Assembly: GCA_937901185.1 (NCBI GenBank)
Contig: CALCHR010000212.1
Location: 1 to 10,276, forward strand
Length of the DNA: 10,276 nt
Source: an uncultured Bacteroidales bacterium
GTDB lineage: Bacteria; Bacteroidota; Bacteroidia; Bacteroidales; Bacteroidaceae
Direction of reading: 5' to 3'
The position numbers and the translations under genes are program-made. Below are positions 1-5,838 of this stretch, piece by piece. The stretch's first letter is position 1. Each line of letters begins with the position of its first letter. The notes under the pieces are model-generated. The model was not told the DNA's origin and did not search any database. It worked only from the letters and a program-made list of their open reading frames with translations.

Positions 1-46
1 AAAGTTTCTTGCGCTTGACACTGTAGTTTCAAGCGCAAGAAACTTT
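1..46. repeat. 17-bp perfect inverted repeat (hairpin)
   Basis: AAAGTTTCTTGCGCTTG at 1-17 is the exact reverse complement of 30-46, with a 12-base loop between. Base 47 is T, so the stem may extend further left outside the window. The strength of the stem suggests a terminator of an upstream plus-strand gene, or a stand-alone palindromic repeat. Only a short T run (44-47, partly inside the stem) follows, so a terminator role is not certain. Confidence 0.75.
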
Positions 47-92
47 TATGTCAAGCACTTGAAATTTTTGTGTCAAGCGCTTGAAATTTTTG
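27..92. repeat. Three 22-bp tandem repeats with palindromic core
   Basis: Bases 49-70 and 71-92 are 22-bp direct repeats that differ at one position (CAAGCACTTG versus CAAGCGCTTG in the core). Bases 27-48 are a more diverged third copy in the same 22-bp register (TCAAGCGCAAGAAAC). The core TCAAGCGCTTGA at 73-84 is a perfect 12-bp palindrome. The left unit also forms the right arm of the hairpin at 1-46. The array is intergenic and about 200 bases upstream of the first gene. It could be a set of protein-binding sites or a simple intergenic repeat family; nothing in the sequence decides this. Confidence 0.7.
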
Positions 93-254
93 CTACAAAA
101 CTCGGAGATGCAAACCAAAGTGATGTAGCAGCAAGAGTAGCAAAACCCATTTAAGGAAACCCTTGAGTTCTCTTCTTCCCATCAAGTGGCATATTTTTTC
201 TTCCAAAAATCCATAAATAGCGCTTTGGCCAAACCTATTTTTCTAAGAAAGCAT

Positions 255-262
255 TATCTTTG
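255..262 (+). promoter_or_regulatory. Candidate -7 promoter box (TATCTTTG)
   Basis: TATCTTTG matches the Bacteroidetes sigma-ABfr -7 consensus TAnnTTTG and lies 28 bases upstream of the ATG at 291. That implies transcription from about 268-270 and a short leader. The expected TTTG-like -33 box 19-21 bases upstream is not convincing: the nearest TTTG (224-227) is 27 bases away and lies in the palindrome TTTGGCCAAA (224-233), which could be an operator. Apart from this and the repeats at 1-92, I see nothing in 93-290. Confidence 0.5.
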
Positions 263-290
263 CACATATATTTAATAAACAAAAACATTT

Positions 291-986
291 ATGGGAGGTT
301 TTTTTGGTACCGTTTCAACCCAAGAATCTGTAGCCGATTTATTTTACGGAACAGACTACAATTCCCACATGGGAACCCGTCGTGGCGGTATGGCCATGTA
401 CAACAACACAGAAAAGAGTTTCACTCGCTCCATCCACAACCTGGAGAGTTCTTATTTCCGCACAAAGTTTGAATCTACTCTCGGCCGATTCAAAGGATGC
501 ACTTCCGGTATAGGAATCATCAGCGACACCGACGCCCAGCCTTTGGTAATCAACTCCCACTTAGGGCGCTTTGCCATAGTGACCGTGGCCAAGGTGAACA
601 ACATGGAGCAGCTCACCGAAAAACTGCTCAAGCAGAATATGCACTTTGCCGAGCTGTCTTCCGGCAAGACCAACCAGACAGAACTCATCTCCCTGCTCAT
701 CATCCAAGGCAAGAATTTTGTAGAGGGCATCGAGAACGTGTTCAACAACATTGAGGGCTCCTGCTCCATGTTGCTGCTTACAGAAGACGGCATTATCGCC
801 GCCCGCGACAAATGGGGCCGCACACCCATTGTCATAGGAAAAAAAGATGGCGCCTATGCTGCCACCACCGAAAGCACGGCCTTCACCAACCTGGATTATG
901 AAATAGAATCCTTCATCGGCCCCGGAGAAAATGTGTCCGTTGATTATCTGCTGGGGAGAACAAACAACCCCGTTATAAATAAGTAA
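291..986 (+). CDS. PurF-like protein, N-terminal (degenerate glutaminase) half
   Basis: This 231-residue frame matches the N-terminal half of the Bacteroidales proteins annotated as amidophosphoribosyltransferase (first enzyme of de novo purine synthesis), from MGGFFGTVS through about residue 212 (IGPGENV). The Ntn-type class II glutamine amidotransferase domain is recognisable by overall pattern (GIGIISDTDAQP, LLTEDGIIAARDKWGRTP, GAYAATTEST). However, residue 2 is Gly where active enzymes have the nucleophilic Cys. An in-frame TAA at 276-278 rules out an N-terminal extension or propeptide supplying one. After residue 212 the expected linker is replaced by an unrelated tail ending at TAA 984-986, and the phosphoribosyltransferase half resumes in another frame at 1003. 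The intact homologues, as I remember them, are one chain of roughly 470 residues. The gene is therefore either split into two subunits or broken; a sequencing error cannot be excluded. First gene of a probable operon. Confidence 0.85.
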   Translation: MGGFFGTVSTQESVADLFYGTDYNSHMGTRRGGMAMYNNTEKSFTRSIHNLESSYFRTKFESTLGRFKGCTSGIGIISDTDAQPLVINSHLGRFAIVTVAKVNNMEQLTEKLLKQNMHFAELSSGKTNQTELISLLIIQGKNFVEGIENVFNNIEGSCSMLLLTEDGIIAARDKWGRTPIVIGKKDGAYAATTESTAFTNLDYEIESFIGPGENVSVDYLLGRTNNPVINK

Positions 987-1018
987 GAGCAAATCTGTAG
1001 AGATGCAGATTTGCTCTT
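985..1018. repeat. 13-bp perfect inverted repeat at the purF-like break
   Basis: AAGAGCAAATCTG at 985-997 is the exact reverse complement of CAGATTTGCTCTT at 1006-1018, with the 8-base loop TAGAGATG. The loop carries the ATG (1003-1005) of the downstream frame, and the left arm starts inside the upstream stop codon. The right arm encodes the conserved QICSF of PurF-like proteins, so it is probably the original and the left arm an inverted copy. The short run TTTCTT after the stem makes it mildly terminator-like. The repeat is certain; its function is inference. Confidence 0.85.
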
Positions 1019-1725
1019 TCTTGTGGGTGTACTACGGATTCCCCACCTCCACCTACGAAGGGCGCAATGTGGAACAAGTGCGCTTTGAATGCGGCCGCCT
1101 GATGGGCGAAGAAGATCCAACGGAAGTGGACTGCGTTTGCGGCATCCCCGACTCAGGCGTCGGCATGGCTTTGGGATACTCCAACAGTTCGGGCAAGCCT
1201 TACCACCGAGCCATCTCGAAATACACACCTACCTGGCCGCGCAGTTTTACCCCTGTGAACCAAGACATGCGTTCGCTCGTAGCAAAAATGAAGCTCATCT
1301 CCAACAAAGCCATGCTTCGCGACAAGCGCATCCTCTTTTGCGACGACAGCATCGTACGCGGCACGCAGCTCCGCGACAACGTAAAGGTGCTCTTCGACGA
1401 TGGCGCCAAAGAAGTACACATGCGCATCGCTTGTCCTCCCCTTGTATACAGCTGCCCGTTCATTGGATTCACATCACAGAAAAGCGACTCCGAACTCATC
1501 ACCCGCCGCATCATTGAAGAGATAGAGGGGCCGGACTTCAAGGACCTATACAAATATGCCCAGACGGGTTCGCCCGAATACAACAAGATGGTAGAGATTC
1601 TACGCGAACGGCTTGGGCTTACCTCCCTGCAGTTCAGCAAACTCGAAACTCTTGTCAAGGCCATCGGACTTCCTAAGTGCAAGCTCTGCACCTATTGTTT
1701 CGACGGCTGCCGATGCCATAAATAA
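1003..1725 (+). CDS. PurF-like protein, C-terminal phosphoribosyltransferase half
   Basis: This 240-residue frame begins with MQICSFLWVYYGFPTS, the point where single-chain homologues continue after the linker. It covers the whole type I phosphoribosyltransferase domain, which in PurF joins ammonia to PRPP to give 5-phosphoribosylamine. The PRPP loop is ILFCDDSIVRGTQ at residues 110-122, and GIPDSGVGMALGY (47-59) matches the conserved PurF PDSG segment. Cys4, Cys151, Cys229 and Cys232 fall where Bacillus-type PurF has its four 4Fe-4S ligands; further cysteines follow at 236 and 238. All of these lie in this half. The ATG is 16 bases after the previous stop, so translation could be coupled by re-initiation. 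Its start sits in the loop of a hairpin. If no initiation occurs here the gene is a pseudogene. Fold and family assignment are firm; activity is not. Confidence 0.85.
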   Translation: MQICSFLWVYYGFPTSTYEGRNVEQVRFECGRLMGEEDPTEVDCVCGIPDSGVGMALGYSNSSGKPYHRAISKYTPTWPRSFTPVNQDMRSLVAKMKLISNKAMLRDKRILFCDDSIVRGTQLRDNVKVLFDDGAKEVHMRIACPPLVYSCPFIGFTSQKSDSELITRRIIEEIEGPDFKDLYKYAQTGSPEYNKMVEILRERLGLTSLQFSKLETLVKAIGLPKCKLCTYCFDGCRCHK

Positions 1726-1776
1726 TTCACAGATAAATAAACCATTCTTTTACCTCACACCCTCCTTCTACCACTT

Positions 1777-3282
1777 ATGAAGAAAATATTTTCGCTGCTC
1801 CTCCTATTTTGCCTTGCAGGCTCCTTCGTAAAAGCAGAATCTGCTCCTAAAAGAGAATTCCGCGGTGCGTGGATACAAATTATCAATGGACAATTTCAAG
1901 GTATGAGCCGCGAAACGATGCAGGCCAATCTGACCAACCAGCTCAACAAGTTGCAAGACTGCGGTGTCAACACCATTCTCTTCCAAGTGCGCGGCGAGGC
2001 CGATGCCCTTTATGAAAGCCCCTACGAGCCTTGGAGCCGTTTTCTCAGCGGCACACAGGGAGTAGCGCCCAATCCCTACTGGGACCCCCTGGCCTGGATG
2101 GTAAAAGAATGTCACAAGCGCGGCATGGAAATCCATGCCTGGATTAACCCTTACAGAGCTAAAACCAAAGGCACTTCAAAGCTATCAGGAAGACACCCTT
2201 ATGTAAAAAATCCGGAACGCTTTTTCTCTTACGACGGGCTACTACTATTTGACCCCGGACTACCTGAAAACCGAACCTACATCTGTCAGGTAGCTTCCGA
2301 CATTGTGCGCCGCTACGACGTAGACGGTCTGCACATCGACGACTATTTTTATCCCTATCCTGCCGGCGGTCTTGAGATTCCCGACGATGCTACCTTCCAG
2401 AAATACAAAGGCAACTTTGACGACCGCGACGATTGGCGCCGCCACAACGTAAACCTCTTTATAGAAATGCTGAACGACTCTATCAAAGCCGTTAAACCCT
2501 GGGTAAAATTTGGCGTCTCTCCCTTCGGCATCTACCACAACCTGAAAGTAGGCTCTAACATTCCGGGTAGCAAGACCAAAGGCCTGCAAAACTACGATGA
2601 CCTCTACGCCGACGTACTCCTTTGGATCAAAGAAGGATGGGTGGACTACAACATCCCACAAATTTACTGGGAGATTGGACACAAGGCCGCAGACTATGAT
2701 TGCTTGATTCATTGGTGGTCACAATATGCCTCACGCCGCCCACTTATCATCGGCCAAGACATAGAGCGCACCGTGAAAGCCAAGGACTTGAAGCAGCCCC
2801 ACAAAAACCAGATGGAAGAAAAATTCCGCCTGCAGCGAACGCTCCACGGCATAGATGGCAGTTGCCTATGGTACTCTGCTGCAGCCGTACGCGATGAGGG
2901 CGGATACGCCACTGAGCTACGCAAAAACTACCACCGCTATCCGGCACTCCAGCCTGAGATGCCCTTCATCGACGATAAGGCTCCGGGCAAGCCAAAGAAG
3001 CTTGAAGCTATCTGGATGGAGGACGGCTATTATTTATTCTGGACTGCTCCTAAAGCAAAGAAGGCCGGCGAAATGGATATCGCCAAGCAATATGTAGTAT
3101 ATCGCTTTGCGAAGAAAGAGAAAATAAATCTCGACGACCCTGCTCATATTGTCGGCATCACCAGCAACACCTTCTACAAACTTCCTTACGAAAAAGGCAA
3201 GCAGAAATACACCTACGTAGTGACAGCCCTTGACCGTCTGCAAAACGAGTCGAAGCCAGGTAAAAAGAAGGTGAAGCTATAA
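1777..3282 (+). CDS. Secreted GHL10/DUF187 family glycoside-hydrolase-like protein
   Basis: The 501-residue protein has a type I signal peptide (MKKIFSLLLLFCLAGSFVKA, likely cut after Ala20; no lipobox). It then has a GHL10/DUF187 TIM-barrel (YngK-like, 'family 10 glycosylhydrolase') from about residue 26 to 385. Typical features are REFRGAWIQ (27-34), FQVRGEADALYESPYEPWS (69-87), EIHAWINPYR (118-127) and GLHIDDYFYPYP (184-195), whose paired Asp residues are likely active-site acids. A C-terminal fibronectin-III-like region covers about 395-501 (APGKPKKLEA onward, ending in YTYVVTALDRLQNES). The family is thought to act on cell-envelope or exported polysaccharides; the substrate is not known from sequence. 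It starts 51 bases after the PurF-like frame with no visible promoter or terminator between, so co-transcription is likely. Length is normal for the family and the frame is intact. Confidence 0.9.
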   Translation: MKKIFSLLLLFCLAGSFVKAESAPKREFRGAWIQIINGQFQGMSRETMQANLTNQLNKLQDCGVNTILFQVRGEADALYESPYEPWSRFLSGTQGVAPNPYWDPLAWMVKECHKRGMEIHAWINPYRAKTKGTSKLSGRHPYVKNPERFFSYDGLLLFDPGLPENRTYICQVASDIVRRYDVDGLHIDDYFYPYPAGGLEIPDDATFQKYKGNFDDRDDWRRHNVNLFIEMLNDSIKAVKPWVKFGVSPFGIYHNLKVGSNIPGSKTKGLQNYDDLYADVLLWIKEGWVDYNIPQIYWEIGHKAADYDCLIHWWSQYASRRPLIIGQDIERTVKAKDLKQPHKNQMEEKFRLQRTLHGIDGSCLWYSAAAVRDEGGYATELRKNYHRYPALQPEMPFIDDKAPGKPKKLEAIWMEDGYYLFWTAPKAKKAGEMDIAKQYVVYRFAKKEKINLDDPAHIVGITSNTFYKLPYEKGKQKYTYVVTALDRLQNESKPGKKKVKL

Positions 3283-3327
3283 GCCATAGCAGAGTAAGAA
3301 CAACCACTTAGACTAAACCACACACTT

Positions 3328-5754
3328 ATGAAAGTTCTAAAATTCGGAGGCTCATCTGTTGGTTCAAGCGCCAGTATTCTCAATGTAAAAAAGATTGTAG
3401 AGTCAACCTCACGCCCTGTGGTTGTCATCGTCTCGGCCCTTGGTGGAGTCACCGACCAGCTCATTGACATTTCTGCCAAAGCAGCCGAAGGCAATGAAAG
3501 CTATAAAGAGGCAGTAAACCTGCTTGCAGAGCGCCACTTCAAGATGATAGACGAAGTGATAGCCGCCGACAAGAAAGACAAACTTTGTTCCGACATAAAT
3601 ATACTATTAGAGGATTTGAGAAGCATCCTCCACGGAGTTTTTCTCATCCAAGACTTGACTCGCAAGACCGCCGACGCCATCGTAGCCTATGGCGAGCGCT
3701 TGTCGTCCTTGATTTGTGCGGCACTCATAGATAACGCCTGCCACTACGACTCGCGTACCTTTATAAAGACTACTCTTGAGAATGGCAAACACGTAGTTGA
3801 CTTCGATTCCACCAACCGCCTCATCCTCGATGCCTTTGCTGAGCCTCGACAAATCGTTGTGGCCGGCGGATTTATCTCTACCGACTTGCAAACCGGCGTG
3901 ACCACCAACCTGGGCCGCGGCGGCTCTGACTACACTGCCGCTATTCTTGCTGCAGCCCTCGGAGCCGAAGCGCTTGAGATATGGACCGATGTGGATGGTT
4001 TTATGACTGCCGACCCAAGAGTCATTCCTACTGCCTACACCATAGATGCTTTGAGCTATAGCGAGGCTATGGAACTCTGTAACTTCGGAGCCAAAGTGAT
4101 CTATCCGCCTACCATTTATCCGGTGTGTGTGAAGAACATACCCATCTTTGTCAAGAACACCTTCAACCCCGAAGCCTCCGGCAGCATCATCAGCCGCGAC
4201 GCAGCAGTTTCCGACCGTCCTATCCGAGGCATCTCTTCAGTCAACGAGATGAGCATGGTAACGGTGTCGGGCCCCTCCATGGTGGGTGTGATTGGTGTGA
4301 ACCGCCGCATTTTTACCACGCTGGCTTCCGGTGGCATCAGCGTATTTATGGTGGCACAGACTTCCTCTGAAACGAGTACGTCTATCTGTATGACGCCCAC
4401 CGACGCCCGCAAAGCGTGCCAACTTCTCGACGAGGAATTCTCCAAAGAGATTACCGACGGGGCTATGAATAAGACCCAGTTGCTCGATGGTTTGGCTACG
4501 GTGGCTGTGGTAGGCGAGCGTATGCGACAGACCCCCGGCATCGCAGGAAAGCTCTTTAGTGTGTTGGGCCGCAATGGTATCAGCATCTGCGCCCTGGCTC
4601 AGGGAGCGCCCGAGATGAACATCTCCTTTGTCGTAGAGCGCACGCAGCTCCGTAAATCGCTGAACGTTCTGCACGACAGCTTTTTCCTCAGCGAGCACCA
4701 AGAGCTCAACCTCTTTCTCTGCGGTACAGGCACCGTAGGCGGGAGCCTCCTGGAGCAAATAGCCTCGCAGCGCGAATTGCTGATGAAGGAGCGCGGGCTG
4801 AAACTCAATCTTGTCGGAGTCAGCGGCCGCCGCAACGCAGCCTTCGACCCTAACGGCATTGACCCCGCCGTTTATCGTCAAGCCATGGAAGAGGGCGGAC
4901 CGGGCGGTGTGGACCGCATGATGCGCGAGATTCTTGACATGAATATTTTTAACTCCGTCTTTGTTGACTGTACAGCCAGCGAAGAAGTGGCCTCGCAATA
5001 CGAGAAATTGCTGCGCCACAACGTGTCGGTCGTAGCAGCCAACAAGGTGGCAGCATCTTCCTCTTACGACAACTATCAGCAACTCAAGCAGACTGCCCGC
5101 GAGCGCGGCGTGAAATACCTCTTTGAAACCAACGTAGGAGCCGGCTTACCCATCATCAATACCATCAACGACCTCATCAACTCCGGCGACCGCATCTTGC
5201 GCATAGAGGCCGTGTTGAGCGGCACGCTCAACTACGTGTTCAACACCCTTTCAGAAGAAATTTCTCTCAGTCAAGCCGTGCGCCTAGCTCAAGAGAACGG
5301 CTACAGCGAGCCCGATCCGCGCATCGACCTCTCCGGAAAGGACGTTATCCGTAAGTTGACCATCCTGGCACGTGAGAGCGGTTATCGCGTAGAGGCCGAG
5401 CAGGTGGAGCGCAAGCTCTTCATCCCCGAAGCGCTCTTTGAAGGCTCGCTCGACAACTTCTGGAAAGAGCTCCCCTCCCTTGATGCTCACTTCGAAGCGG
5501 AGCGCCGTCGCCTTTTGGAAGAGAACAAGCGCTGGCGCTTTGTGGCGCGCTGGGCCGAAGGTAAGGGCAGCGTGGCGCTCGAAGAGATTTGCTTAGGCCA
5601 TCCCTTCTACGATTTGGAAGGCTCTAACAACATCATTCTGCTCACCACCGAGCGCTACAAAGAATATCCCATGCTCATTCAGGGATATGGTGCCGGAGCC
5701 GACGTCACAGCCGCCGGCGTATTTGCCGACATCATGCGCATCGCCAACATCTAA
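3328..5754 (+). CDS. thrA: Bifunctional aspartokinase I / homoserine dehydrogenase I
   Basis: The 808-residue fused enzyme catalyses two steps of the aspartate pathway towards threonine and methionine: aspartate to aspartyl phosphate, and aspartate semialdehyde to homoserine. The aspartokinase domain is at about 1-290, with KFGGSS (5-10), AYGERLSS (120-127) and GRGGSDYTA (197-204). Two ACT regulatory segments follow at about 305-460; in the family these give feedback control by threonine. The homoserine dehydrogenase part is at about 461-808, with a nucleotide-binding LFLCGTGTVGG (462-472), ANKVA (571-575), ETNVGAGLPII (600-610), SGTLNYVFNTL (631-641) and EPDPRIDLSGKDVIRKL (661-677), including the likely catalytic Asp672 and Lys676. 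The length is close to E. coli ThrA (820). The start is fixed by the N-terminal KFGGSS position. It follows the GHL10 gene by 45 bases and is closed by a terminator at 5768. The usual partners thrB/apgM and thrC are not next to it. Confidence 0.97.
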   Translation: MKVLKFGGSSVGSSASILNVKKIVESTSRPVVVIVSALGGVTDQLIDISAKAAEGNESYKEAVNLLAERHFKMIDEVIAADKKDKLCSDINILLEDLRSILHGVFLIQDLTRKTADAIVAYGERLSSLICAALIDNACHYDSRTFIKTTLENGKHVVDFDSTNRLILDAFAEPRQIVVAGGFISTDLQTGVTTNLGRGGSDYTAAILAAALGAEALEIWTDVDGFMTADPRVIPTAYTIDALSYSEAMELCNFGAKVIYPPTIYPVCVKNIPIFVKNTFNPEASGSIISRDAAVSDRPIRGISSVNEMSMVTVSGPSMVGVIGVNRRIFTTLASGGISVFMVAQTSSETSTSICMTPTDARKACQLLDEEFSKEITDGAMNKTQLLDGLATVAVVGERMRQTPGIAGKLFSVLGRNGISICALAQGAPEMNISFVVERTQLRKSLNVLHDSFFLSEHQELNLFLCGTGTVGGSLLEQIASQRELLMKERGLKLNLVGVSGRRNAAFDPNGIDPAVYRQAMEEGGPGGVDRMMREILDMNIFNSVFVDCTASEEVASQYEKLLRHNVSVVAANKVAASSSYDNYQQLKQTARERGVKYLFETNVGAGLPIINTINDLINSGDRILRIEAVLSGTLNYVFNTLSEEISLSQAVRLAQENGYSEPDPRIDLSGKDVIRKLTILARESGYRVEAEQVERKLFIPEALFEGSLDNFWKELPSLDAHFEAERRRLLEENKRWRFVARWAEGKGSVALEEICLGHPFYDLEGSNNIILLTTERYKEYPMLIQGYGAGADVTAAGVFADIMRIANI

Positions 5755-5767
5755 TAGAAACAACAAC

Positions 5768-5810
5768 GACCGGACAGGTAGCTACCCGTAGCCCTTGTCC
5801 GGTCTTTTCT
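5768..5810 (+). terminator. Intrinsic terminator after thrA
   Basis: GACCGGACA at 5768-5776 pairs with TGTCCGGTC at 5796-5804, followed by TTTTCT. It lies 13 bases after the thrA stop. The loop itself contains a perfect palindrome GGTAGCTACC (5777-5786), so the structure may be branched. It should separate the upstream operon from the hexosaminidase gene. Confidence 0.85.
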
Positions 5811-5838
5811 TATCATTTTCCCGTAGCATCTATTTACT

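Noticed and set aside
27..92. CRISPR-like array at the left edge, and similarly 8141-8203
   Set aside because: Units are 21-22 bp and directly adjacent, with no unique spacers of about 30 bp and no cas genes nearby; these are simple tandem repeats.
260..472. Small plus-strand frame beginning MHIYLINKN
   Set aside because: Overlaps the PurF-like gene out of frame, and its arginine/histidine/proline-rich translation is typical of a shadow frame.
975..990. Programmed ribosomal frameshift joining the two PurF-like halves
   Set aside because: The downstream frame has its own stop at 976-978, so a +1 slip could only occur within about 979-984, at the AAG-TAA codons. No known slippery signal is there, and the joined sequence would not restore a normal linker.
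4237..5082. Long minus-strand open frame (281 codons) inside thrA
   Set aside because: It lies wholly within the conserved thrA coding sequence on the other strand and its translation resembles no known protein; a shadow frame.
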